64,000 bases of DNA from Salinimicrobium sediminis (lineage in GTDB: Bacteria > Bacteroidota > Bacteroidia > Flavobacteriales > Flavobacteriaceae). Below, piece after piece: positions 1-8,105 of the stretch (its first letter is position 1; every line of letters starts with the position of its first letter). The DNA lies in NCBI RefSeq assembly GCF_900215295.1, contig NZ_OCMF01000004.1, forward strand, positions 62,001 through 126,000, in the 5' to 3' direction. The notes beneath the pieces were generated by a model, which saw only the letters and a list, made by a program, of their open reading frames with translations, searched no databases and was not told the origin of the DNA. The position numbers and the translations under genes are program-made.

Positions 1-335
1 AGAATGCCTCGGAAGTAGGAAAAGAATTGCTTACAAAAGTAGGATTGGGAGGAAGATTTGATCATTATCCTTCCCAGCTTTCCGGAGGGGAGCAACAAAG
101 AGTGGCCGTGGCAAGAGCCTTCTCCAACCGTCCCTCCATTCTCTTTGCAGATGAACCCACCGGCAACCTGGACGCAGAGACGGGGGAAAAGGTCATCAAA
201 CTTCTCTTTGAACTTAATAAAGAAGCCGGTACTACTCTGGTTATCGTAACCCATGATCTTGACCTGGCAAGAATGACTCAGCGCATCCTGCGTCTAAAAG
301 GCGGAAAAATTATTGAAGCGCATGAACAGCACTAG
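1..335 (+). CDS. ABC transporter ATP-binding protein, 5'-truncated (YbbA/LolD type)
   Basis: This is the C-terminal 110 residues of an ABC ATPase; the reading frame is open back through position 3, so the gene begins before the window. The signature motif LSGGEQQRVAVARA, the Walker B stretch ILFADEPTGNLD and the switch histidine in VTHD are all present, as in the LolD/MacB/YbbA group. It energises the FtsX-type permease that starts inside its last codons. The overlap with that gene indicates one transcript and translational coupling. By analogy with ybbA-ybbP the pair would export or extract an envelope substrate; the substrate cannot be told from sequence. Confidence 0.93.
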   Translation, partial: NASEVGKELLTKVGLGGRFDHYPSQLSGGEQQRVAVARAFSNRPSILFADEPTGNLDAETGEKVIKLLFELNKEAGTTLVIVTHDLDLARMTQRILRLKGGKIIEAHEQH

Positions 336-2865
336 AACAAAGACCTCCTTTGGCTGGCTTTTAAAAATGGCCTGGCGGGATGGGAAAGCCAGCAGTCGCA
401 AACTTATTTTGTTCATGGCTTCCATAGTCCTTGGCATTGCCGCTGTAGTTTCCATTCAATCCTTTGGAGAAAATCTTAAGCAAAACATCGCTCTGCAGTC
501 AAAAGCTATGATGGGCGCCGACTTCAAGATCAATATGGACCAGGAGCCTACACCTCAAGTCACCGCCATTATAGATTCTCTTGGGGGAGCACAGGCACGG
601 GAAATAAGCTTTAGTTCCATGGCTGCTTTTCCCGGAAAAAATAGCACCAAACTCGTGCAGGTTCGTGGAATAGAGGGTTCTTTTCCATTTTACGGAGACA
701 TGGAAACAACTCCTCCCAATGCAGCACAGCAGTTTCAAAAAAAAGGAGGAGTACTTCTCGATGCCACAGCAATGCTACAACTGGGGTTGCAGCCCGGAGA
801 CCAGATCAAAATTGGGGAAGTCACCCTTCCAATATTGGGATCTTTAAAATCTGTTCCGGGAAGTAATGCCTTTTTTAGTTCGCTGGCACCCCCTGCAATA
901 ATCTCTTATGATTTCATCGAGAAAACCGGTTTGGTACAGACCGGTAGCCGGATTAATTATGAATTTTATTTTAAGGATCCCAGTACTGACCTGGAACAGC
1001 TGGATGAAAAGCTTGATGACCGACTGGAAGAGTTTGATGCCGATCTGGACACTCACATCTCCACCAGTGAGCGGTTAGGAAAGCGCTATGAAAATTTTGG
1101 GAAATTTCTCAATCTCGTAGCTTTTATAGCCTTGCTCTTAGGCTGCGTGGGAATTGCAAGTGCAATAAATATCTACATCAAAGGCAAATTAAAGGCTGTG
1201 GCAATTCTTAAATGCCTTGGCACCACCAAAAAGCAGTCCTTCATGATCTATTTGCTTCAAATTGCAGGCATGGGATTTTTAGGAGGAATTTTAGGGACTA
1301 TCGCAGGATTGCTTTTACAACAGTTATTTCCGTTGTTACTGGGAGATCTTTTACCGGTGGATGTGCAGATAAATTTTGACCTGCAGATCATTCTTATGGG
1401 ACTTCTCCTGGGAGTGCTCATGTCGGTTTTGTTCGCACTAATTCCTTTGATTGGCACCTTATATGTTTCACCGTTAGAAACCCTTAGAGCGCGTAGCAGT
1501 AGTAATAAAAGATCGGGAAAGGCAGAAATTGCAGTCCTTTCTGCAATATTCCTTTTTATTCTGTTCTTCTCGTTTTGGTTATTAAAGGACTGGAGGTATT
1601 CCCTGGCTTTTGTTCTGGGAATAATAGTCACCTTTGCAATTCTTGCCGGAATTGCTAAACTCTTTATGAAAGTCATTCGGGAAAATTTTCCCACTAGCTG
1701 GGGCTTTCCTGCGAGACAAAGTTTACAGAACCTCTTTAGACCCCAAAATCAAACATTAACTCTCGTGCTGGCCATTGGGGTAGGTACATTTTTGATCAGT
1801 ACCCTGTACTTTACCAGGGACATCCTTCTTGCCCAGGCCTCGCTGGATTCCCAAAGCAATAGTCCTAATATGATCCTGCTGGACGTGCAGAGGGGTCAGG
1901 AATCCAATGTAACCAAAACCATCCGGGATAACGGGAGCAAAGTCATTGATGACATTCCCATTGTTACCATGCGTGTACAAAGCATCAAGGGACGCAGTGT
2001 AAATGAAATTCGTGGGGATTCTTTATCTGATATTAACGGGTGGGTACTCAACCACGAGTTTAGGGTGACCTACAGGGATTCTCTTACGAATTCTGAGGTT
2101 CTCTCTTCGGGAAACTGGACTGCAGAAGTGGAAGCTACCAATCTTATTCCAATTTCTATCAGCGATAATTTTGCCGAAGATGCAGTGGTAGAAGTAGGAG
2201 ATCGTCTAACCTTCAATGTTCAGGGAGTGATCATGAATACGGAAGTGGGAAGTATAAGAACAGTTGACTGGAGCCAGATGCAACCAAATTTTTCCATTGT
2301 TTTCCCTAAAGGAGTTCTGGAGTCTGCGCCTCAATTCAGGGTCATTACTACTAAAGTGGAAAATGAAGCAGCTTCTGCAGCTTTACAACAGCAACTGGTA
2401 AGCCTGTTCCCAAATATTTCTATTATAGACCTACGGCAGGTCCTTAGAGTGGTAGAAGAAATTCTTAATAAGATCGCATGGCTCATTAACTTTATGGCTT
2501 TCTTCAGTATCCTTACCGGAATTATTGTTTTATTGGGAGCAGTACGAACCAGTAAATTTCAAAGGATCAGGGAAAGTGTTCTTCTGCGAACTATGGGAGC
2601 CCGCAGCAAACAGATCCTGAAGATCCTTGCTTTGGAATATTTTTACCTGGGGGTATTGGGAACATTATCGGGTATCCTGTTATCGTTCATTAGCAGTTTA
2701 TTGCTGGCTTGGCTGCTGTTCGACGCTACCTTTGTCCCTTCCCTGTTCCCCTTCCTTATCCTGTTTCCCGGAATCACATTACTTGTAATGATCATTGGCC
2801 TTACCAATAGCATTAGCGTGATCAAAAGTCCACCGCTGGAAGTCCTAAGAAAAGAAAGTTATTAG
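322..2865 (+). CDS. FtsX-family ABC transporter permease (YbbP-like)
   Basis: A large two-part permease of 847 residues. A first membrane helix lies near residues 20-45, a periplasmic domain follows, then a group of helices (about 260-400) forming a first FtsX unit, two extra helices, a second helix near 480, a second periplasmic domain, and three final helices (about 725-840). This duplicated MacB_PCD/FtsX layout is that of YbbP-type permeases, normally 800-850 residues. The ATG at 322 is preferred over an in-frame TTG at 313. It overlaps the upstream ATPase gene by 14 bases, so the two should be co-expressed. Substrate unknown. Confidence 0.92.
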   Translation: MNSTRTKTSFGWLLKMAWRDGKASSRKLILFMASIVLGIAAVVSIQSFGENLKQNIALQSKAMMGADFKINMDQEPTPQVTAIIDSLGGAQAREISFSSMAAFPGKNSTKLVQVRGIEGSFPFYGDMETTPPNAAQQFQKKGGVLLDATAMLQLGLQPGDQIKIGEVTLPILGSLKSVPGSNAFFSSLAPPAIISYDFIEKTGLVQTGSRINYEFYFKDPSTDLEQLDEKLDDRLEEFDADLDTHISTSERLGKRYENFGKFLNLVAFIALLLGCVGIASAINIYIKGKLKAVAILKCLGTTKKQSFMIYLLQIAGMGFLGGILGTIAGLLLQQLFPLLLGDLLPVDVQINFDLQIILMGLLLGVLMSVLFALIPLIGTLYVSPLETLRARSSSNKRSGKAEIAVLSAIFLFILFFSFWLLKDWRYSLAFVLGIIVTFAILAGIAKLFMKVIRENFPTSWGFPARQSLQNLFRPQNQTLTLVLAIGVGTFLISTLYFTRDILLAQASLDSQSNSPNMILLDVQRGQESNVTKTIRDNGSKVIDDIPIVTMRVQSIKGRSVNEIRGDSLSDINGWVLNHEFRVTYRDSLTNSEVLSSGNWTAEVEATNLIPISISDNFAEDAVVEVGDRLTFNVQGVIMNTEVGSIRTVDWSQMQPNFSIVFPKGVLESAPQFRVITTKVENEAASAALQQQLVSLFPNISIIDLRQVLRVVEEILNKIAWLINFMAFFSILTGIIVLLGAVRTSKFQRIRESVLLRTMGARSKQILKILALEYFYLGVLGTLSGILLSFISSLLLAWLLFDATFVPSLFPFLILFPGITLLVMIIGLTNSISVIKSPPLEVLRKESY

Positions 2866-2872
2866 GTAAGGG

Positions 2873-3283
2873 TTAGGAAATCAAGGGAGCAACTTCCGGA
2901 TGTTCCAGGATCTGCGGAATATGTTCTTTTCTTAGAGGCTTGGAATAAAATCCCATTACTCTTGGGTAGTCCAGTGCCCTTTTGTTATCGTGTCTAAATA
3001 AGGAAGAAGTCACTACCATAACAACCAGCTGGTTTGCATAGGGGCGGGTATGGCAGGCTTCCAGAAAATCCCATCCATTCATCACCGGCATATTGAGATC
3101 GAGCAACACAAGGATCTTTTGTTTTTCTTCGGCCACCTCATCTAAATAACTCAGAGCTTCCCTTCCATTCCCTACTATCTTAATATCATTTTTAAGAGCC
3201 CCTTTTAAACTGAATTTATGGAGTCGGGAGATTATGAGATCGTCTTCTACAATAAGTATTTCCAACTCCCTGTTAGTTTTCAA
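2873..3283 (-). CDS. single-domain response regulator (CheY-like)
   Basis: A stand-alone receiver domain of 136 residues. The acidic pocket is in LIVEDD (residues 10-15) and the phospho-acceptor is D62 in LLDLNMP; a T/S and a lysine late in the fold (TSSLF, SKPL) complete the active site. There is no output domain, so it must act by protein contact or in a phosphorelay. Its start overlaps the stop of the upstream 81-residue gene by four bases (ATGA), which suggests one transcript. No histidine kinase is adjacent, so the cognate kinase is unknown. Confidence 0.92.
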   Translation of the reverse strand: MKTNRELEILIVEDDLIISRLHKFSLKGALKNDIKIVGNGREALSYLDEVAEEKQKILVLLDLNMPVMNGWDFLEACHTRPYANQLVVMVVTSSLFRHDNKRALDYPRVMGFYSKPLRKEHIPQILEHPEVAPLIS

Positions 3284-3525
3284 TGCTTTCTGTTTTTTTT
3301 GATGATATTACCAATGATCTTATCTACTTCATCTGCCGAAGATCTGATAAGTTGTACCAGTTCTTCCCTGCTCCACTCCCCCTGTACCGGCTCAAGAAGC
3401 AGACACGGGAATGGAAGTGCTTCAAAGATCTCAAAGCAGGGATTTGTAATTGTAGCTCTATGCAAAATATAATCGTTCTGGGACCTTTTTATCCTGTAAG
3501 TTAGGAGATTTATTGTAAATGCCAC
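3280..3525 (-). CDS. hypothetical protein, 81 aa, coupled to response regulator
   Basis: A short protein with no recognisable domain. The middle holds FPCLLLEPVQGEWSREELV, and the C-terminal third (VQLIRSSADEVDKIIGNI) looks like an amphipathic helix. Support for it being real is the four-base ATGA overlap with the response regulator gene and the absence of any other gene in the space. It could be a remnant of a sensor protein or a small partner of the regulator. Function unknown. Confidence 0.55.
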   Translation of the reverse strand: MAFTINLLTYRIKRSQNDYILHRATITNPCFEIFEALPFPCLLLEPVQGEWSREELVQLIRSSADEVDKIIGNIIKKNRKH

Positions 3526-3831
3526 AACCTTTTAGGTATTTTGTCGATCATTTAAACCATTTTATCAGATTTTTTTAGCTAATCAACTGGGCTGCAAATA
3601 AATAAAAACCTACTCTAACTTCCATTTTTTTAACAAATTAAAGCCCCCTCCCCATTTAAATATCGTAAGTAAATTCCTTCGGAATTGTTATTTAAACCAT
3701 TCATTATTACTGGGATCCGTTTTTTCCTAAACTTCCGGAAAACAACCTTATAAATTAGCCTTGGATATACCGGGCTTTACTTTGATAGCCTCTCATTATT
3801 GCCGAACTTTGAAGAAGAATTGAAATGAAAT
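3526..3831. other. intergenic region between divergent genes
   Basis: 306 bases, AT-rich, between the minus-strand regulator pair and the plus-strand oxidoreductase. It should hold both promoters. I see homopolymer A/T runs but no perfect TAnnTTTG element, RNA gene or credible small reading frame. Confidence 0.6.
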
Positions 3832-4839
3832 ATGCAAAAAGAAAAAAAGCCCACTCCTTATTCTATTCTTGAGCTGGCAAGTGTTGGAGCGGGGAATACT
3901 ATTAAGCAAACTTTTGAGAATAGTCTGGATCTTGCAATAAAGGCAGAAGAGATGGGCTTTAAACGCTTCTGGCTGGCAGAACATCATAATATGAAAAGCA
4001 TCGCCAGCTCTGCAACTGCCGTTCTTATAGGTTATATAGCCGGTGGCACTAAAAGGATAAGAGTAGGTAGCGGCGGTATTATGCTCCCTAACCATTCTCC
4101 TCTTATAGTTTCTGAACAATTTGGTACCCTGGGTTCCCTCTACCCTAATCGCATTGACCTGGGTTTGGGGAGAGCTCCGGGTACCGACCAGGTGACTGCC
4201 CACGCTATTCGCAGTGACCGGATGCAAGCCGTTTATAAATTCCCGGAAGAAATAAGCCAGATTCAGCAGTACTTTTCAGTCAAAAATCATAAGGCTCAGG
4301 TGCGTGCTACGGTTGCAGAAGGGGTAGAAATACCTATTTATGTGCTGGGTTCCAGTACAGACAGTGCTCATGTTGCCGCAGAGAAAGGTCTTCCCTATGC
4401 CTTTGCCAGTCATTTTGCACCTGCCCAGTTGTTTGAGGCACTCAATATCTATTACAATAAATTTCAACCATCCGAATTTCTGGACAAACCTTATACCATA
4501 GGGTGTATCAATGTAATCGCAGCCGATACCGATGAAGAAGCCGAAAAGATCTCCACTACCCTCATAAGAATGATGTTGGGGGTAATGACCGGCAACATTG
4601 ACTATATGCAACCGCCTGTAAAAATGACTTCAGAATTGAGAGAACTGGCTGCTAATCCTGCTTTCCAAAGGATGCTTAAATATGCTTTTATTGGAAGTAA
4701 AGAAACTGTAAAAGAAAAGACACAAAAATTTTTACAGGAAACAGGAGTTAATGAAGTGATGGTCGCATCTCATATTTTTGCTCATGAAGACCGGGTACAT
4801 TCTTACCGGCTTTTCTCAGAAATTATGAAAGAAATTTAG
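3832..4839 (+). CDS. LLM-class flavin-dependent oxidoreductase (luciferase-like)
   Basis: A 335-residue protein of the bacterial luciferase-like monooxygenase superfamily, which uses reduced FMN in a TIM-barrel fold. Typical features are FKRFWLAEHHNMKSIASSAT near residue 45, the glycine-rich RIRVGSGGIMLPNHSPL stretch, and RIDLGLGRAPGTD near residue 105. The single-chain length and these motifs fit the YhbW/MsnO8-like subgroup. Substrate unknown. The next gene starts seven bases after the stop, so the two form a likely operon. Confidence 0.9.
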   Translation: MQKEKKPTPYSILELASVGAGNTIKQTFENSLDLAIKAEEMGFKRFWLAEHHNMKSIASSATAVLIGYIAGGTKRIRVGSGGIMLPNHSPLIVSEQFGTLGSLYPNRIDLGLGRAPGTDQVTAHAIRSDRMQAVYKFPEEISQIQQYFSVKNHKAQVRATVAEGVEIPIYVLGSSTDSAHVAAEKGLPYAFASHFAPAQLFEALNIYYNKFQPSEFLDKPYTIGCINVIAADTDEEAEKISTTLIRMMLGVMTGNIDYMQPPVKMTSELRELAANPAFQRMLKYAFIGSKETVKEKTQKFLQETGVNEVMVASHIFAHEDRVHSYRLFSEIMKEI

Positions 4840-4846
4840 CAGGTTT

Positions 4847-5641
4847 ATGGAGTTGGAACTTTTTCAGGTCAGCGCTTTTACACAAGATCCTTTTGCGGGA
4901 AATCCCGCCTGCGTCATACCCCTTCAAAAATGGCTTCCGGATGATCTTTTGCTTAAAATAGCCAGAGAGAACGCAGTCGCAGAAACGGCTTTCTACATGG
5001 AAGAAGGACCCGGATTTAAACTTAGATGGTTTACACCCGAAATGGAAATGGACCTTTGCGGCCATGCCACCCTTGCAACAGCCCATGTGATCAAAAACAT
5101 CAAAAAATTTTCGGGTAAAAATATCATTTTTGATACCCGTAGCGGAAAGATTACAGTTTCTTTTAAAGATTCCAGGTATCTTCTGGACCTACCAAACCGT
5201 GATCCGACGCCTCATGGAATGCCCTTGCTCCTGAAGGATTCTTTGAATTTACAACCTGTTGAAGTTTTAAAAGCCCGGGATTTTGTCCTGGTTTTTCCTT
5301 CAGAAAATATCATAAAAGAAATCCAAATCAACCGGAATTACTTTGACCGACTTGAATTAGGTACAGGAGGCGTTATTGTGACTGCCCCGGGAGATGAATG
5401 CGATTTTGTTTCACGCTTCTTCACCCCGGGAGCTTCAGTTTTTGAAGATCCCGTAACAGGTTCTGCCCACTGTTCCCTTATCCCCTACTGGAGTAAAAAG
5501 CTGGGCAGGAGTAAAATGAAAGCACGGCAGCTTTCAGAAAGAGGGGGCGAATTATTTTGCACCTTAAAAGAAGATCGCATAGAAGTTGCGGGGCATGCCG
5601 TCACCTACTTTGCCGGCAGTCTCCTTTTAAACAATGTTTAA
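4847..5641 (+). CDS. PhzF-family isomerase/epimerase-like protein
   Basis: 264 residues with the PhzF diaminopimelate-epimerase-like double fold. Seen: DPFAGNPACVIPL near the N-terminus, the proposed catalytic glutamate in NAVAETAFY, the CGHATLATAHV loop, and the late FEDPVTGSAHCSL motif. Family members isomerise hydroxyanthranilate-like compounds, but most homologues outside phenazine clusters have no assigned substrate, and no phenazine genes are visible here. It lies directly behind the flavin oxidoreductase. Its stop codon overlaps that of the convergent amine oxidase gene. Confidence 0.9.
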   Translation: MELELFQVSAFTQDPFAGNPACVIPLQKWLPDDLLLKIARENAVAETAFYMEEGPGFKLRWFTPEMEMDLCGHATLATAHVIKNIKKFSGKNIIFDTRSGKITVSFKDSRYLLDLPNRDPTPHGMPLLLKDSLNLQPVEVLKARDFVLVFPSENIIKEIQINRNYFDRLELGTGGVIVTAPGDECDFVSRFFTPGASVFEDPVTGSAHCSLIPYWSKKLGRSKMKARQLSERGGELFCTLKEDRIEVAGHAVTYFAGSLLLNNV

Positions 5642-7128
5642 CCTTCCTGCACCTCCCGTGCCGCCCGAAGTCCTGAACGCAAAGCGCCTTCCATAGTACT
5701 TCTCAAAATGCTGGTATGTTCCCCTGCAAAATGAATTTTTCCATGAGGAGCCTGTAAATCTTCAAGATAGGCCGTTACATCTCCCGGCGCAGGCCAGCTG
5801 GGACCACCCAGGGCATATGGATCCTCACTCCAGGCTTTTACATAACCTTCTGTGAAATGTTCCTGCACTTTTGGAAATACTTTTCCCATTTCCTGTAACT
5901 GTTGATCAATTGCCTCCTGCTCCTCCATTTCACCAAGGGTCTCTGCACGTTCACCAACTACATAACTCTCCAGCACGGCAGGACCTTTTTCCACATTATT
6001 AGCGTTAGTATAGGCATTCACCTGCATCACCGGCAAATCTGAAAAAACCAGGCCTGTCACTCCCTCTTGGCGCCAGAAGGGTTGATCCACTTCAAGAAAG
6101 ACCCTTGTTAGGTTGAGTACCGGCATTTCTTCAATAGCCTTAAATTTTGCTGCGGAAAGAGCGGGTTTAAACGTCACTTTTTTAAGGACCTTTACCGGTA
6201 GAGTTACAATGACCTCATCTGCTTCAAAAGTGGTATTATTTCCCTTTTTTACCGCAGAAATTTTCACCTTCTCTCCTAAATCCTCAATAGTTTTTACCTC
6301 CACCCCGTAATGCAGGTCTTCTTTCAGCTTTTTAGCCATTTCTTTGGGAAGTTGGTCATTACCTCCTTTAAGAATAAAAGGCATCCCTCCCATAAACAAC
6401 CCAAAATCGGACATCGCCATGGAAAGTCCCGAGGTGCCCTCGGGTGCTGCAGCAAACCACATGGTATTTTGCAGCAACTCTATAGCACCTTCACTGGCAC
6501 CCTGCTTGCGAAGGTATTCGGCAAGGGATAACTTGTCGAAATTAACTACAGGGGCTTTATTCCATAGATCGGGCATACCTGATTCTTTCGGCAGAGTGTC
6601 AATTATGTACATCTTTACCAGGGAGAAAGGATCTTTCCCCTGTTCCTGTTCACTCAATTCATAAGGCCAGTTAAAAATTTCTCCTTTTTTACTAACTATT
6701 CTCTTTCCATTGAGATGATAAATGATACCTTCCTCGGGCATCGTCCATGGAATTTTCTCAAAGTTGAATTCGTTGATAAGCTTTAGAGCTTCTGTATAAT
6801 TTTCGGAATATGCTGCTGCTCCTTCTTCCGCATAAATTCCATCGGGAAATGGCTTTCTTAGCGTAGATACTCTTCCTCCAGGCCGTTCCCGGGCTTCAAG
6901 AATGACTACTTCATGCCCATTGGATTTCAATTCGCGTGCTGCCGCAAGACCTGCCAACCCGGCTCCAACAACAATTACCTTTTTTGAACTTGTGGCTTTT
7001 CCGGAAAGAAAACCTGCTGCAGAAAGGCTTCCGGGAAAGAAAATACCCGTTCCCAGCGCTCCAAATCCTAAACCTACCTGTTTTAAAAACTTCTTCCGGG
7101 AAATTCCCTCCTTAGTCTCTTTTTTCAT
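5638..7128 (-). CDS. exported flavin-containing amine oxidase
   Basis: A 496-residue FAD-dependent amine oxidase-like enzyme. It begins with a twin-arginine-like leader (SRKKFLKQVGLGFGALG, with RK instead of RR), suggesting folded export with FAD bound. The dinucleotide-binding motif VVGAGLAGLAAARELKSNG is near residue 52, followed by the ERPGGRV fingerprint, and the C-terminal FAD motif is HFAGEHTSILRSTMEGAL near residue 470. Such enzymes oxidise primary or polyamines to aldehydes with release of peroxide. The precise substrate cannot be read. It is convergent with the PhzF gene and probably transcribed alone. Confidence 0.9.
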   Translation of the reverse strand: MKKETKEGISRKKFLKQVGLGFGALGTGIFFPGSLSAAGFLSGKATSSKKVIVVGAGLAGLAAARELKSNGHEVVILEARERPGGRVSTLRKPFPDGIYAEEGAAAYSENYTEALKLINEFNFEKIPWTMPEEGIIYHLNGKRIVSKKGEIFNWPYELSEQEQGKDPFSLVKMYIIDTLPKESGMPDLWNKAPVVNFDKLSLAEYLRKQGASEGAIELLQNTMWFAAAPEGTSGLSMAMSDFGLFMGGMPFILKGGNDQLPKEMAKKLKEDLHYGVEVKTIEDLGEKVKISAVKKGNNTTFEADEVIVTLPVKVLKKVTFKPALSAAKFKAIEEMPVLNLTRVFLEVDQPFWRQEGVTGLVFSDLPVMQVNAYTNANNVEKGPAVLESYVVGERAETLGEMEEQEAIDQQLQEMGKVFPKVQEHFTEGYVKAWSEDPYALGGPSWPAPGDVTAYLEDLQAPHGKIHFAGEHTSILRSTMEGALRSGLRAAREVQEG

Positions 7129-7245
7129 GATATTACTATTGATTGGTTATCAATTCTAAAAGCTGTTGCAGGGGGAATAAAAGCAGGAAGGGGGAAGAAA
7201 GGAACTGCTCCTCCCTCTAAAGATAAAAAAAATTATGATAAATAC

Positions 7246-8040
7246 TTAGATCCCGGCATCAGCAATGTCTTCCTGCAGGAGAAGGGCGGCACAAAGGGAA
7301 GAAAGCAAAAGTCTTTCCGAAGGATCTTTTGTATGAAGATATACCTCCCCGTTGTCAACTAAAGATACAGCAGCAACAGATTTCCCATTGCTGTCAAATA
7401 TCTCATAGCCTATTGAGCCCGCTATGATTTTTTGAGGGCCTTTTTTTCCGTCGAGATGGGTAATGGGCATTAGGGTGTAAAATTCTTTGTTATTCAGAGC
7501 AAAAAATCCCGTGTATTCACCGGCAAACCTTTGAGCTGCTTCATTATCCAGGACCAGTTGCCAGGGAGTGGTGTCCTCATTTAGAAATATTTGGAGGTAA
7601 AAAAGATTTTCAGAATATCCGGAGCCACCAAAAATGTCTTCAAGTATATTGATCACAGAATTAGGATTGTCTCCAATCTGCAAGTCTTCTGAATGAAACC
7701 GGGACACTGCATAAACATCTGCCGCATTACCAAAGAAGTCTTTCATAATAAAATAGAAAGATTGATCACTGTCTGCATAATCCATCGCTATAAGATTGGG
7801 ATAATTTGGATCATGAGGTTGTCCGGAGAGGAGATCGACTCTTGTGTTACCACTTCGGGTCCAGGAGCGTTTAACTACAGAAGTCTGATAATCCCCAAAA
7901 CTAATTTTTTGCTTTATCAATAACCCCTGCCTGCCTTTTACAGGAAATGCCGTAGTATCTGCAACTGAAAGTGCGGGTTTCATAGGAGTGCAGGCAACCA
8001 TGACCATCACAGTTGCCAAATGGAAGAAAATTTTTCTCAT
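7246..8040 (-). CDS. hypothetical lipoprotein
   Basis: 264 residues with a lipoprotein signal peptide: a hydrophobic stretch followed by VMVAC, with C17 as the lipidated residue. The rest is soluble and mixed alpha/beta with no motif I recognise. A central part (NEDTTPWQLVLDNEAAQRFA) and a C-terminal helix rich in leucine and alanine (LLSSLCAALLLQEDIAD) stand out. It lies between the amine oxidase and the cyclase gene with 65 bases to the latter. Function unknown. Confidence 0.75.
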   Translation of the reverse strand: MRKIFFHLATVMVMVACTPMKPALSVADTTAFPVKGRQGLLIKQKISFGDYQTSVVKRSWTRSGNTRVDLLSGQPHDPNYPNLIAMDYADSDQSFYFIMKDFFGNAADVYAVSRFHSEDLQIGDNPNSVINILEDIFGGSGYSENLFYLQIFLNEDTTPWQLVLDNEAAQRFAGEYTGFFALNNKEFYTLMPITHLDGKKGPQKIIAGSIGYEIFDSNGKSVAAVSLVDNGEVYLHTKDPSERLLLSSLCAALLLQEDIADAGI

Positions 8041-8105
8041 AAATGTTCAATTATTTCTTCTAATACGATAAAAGGAAATAAATGTTACTGAAGGTGAGAG
8101 TTCGC

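Noticed and set aside
1257-1694. 145-residue open frame antisense to the FtsX permease gene
   Set aside because: Lies fully inside a well-supported gene; sequence is an opposite-strand reflection of its hydrophobic codons with no domain.
3796-4227. 143-residue open frame antisense to the flavin oxidoreductase gene
   Set aside because: Overlaps a clear family member entirely; no motif.
4847-5641. Phenazine biosynthesis cluster
   Set aside because: Only a PhzF-like protein is present; no other phenazine gene lies nearby, and most PhzF homologues are unrelated to phenazines.
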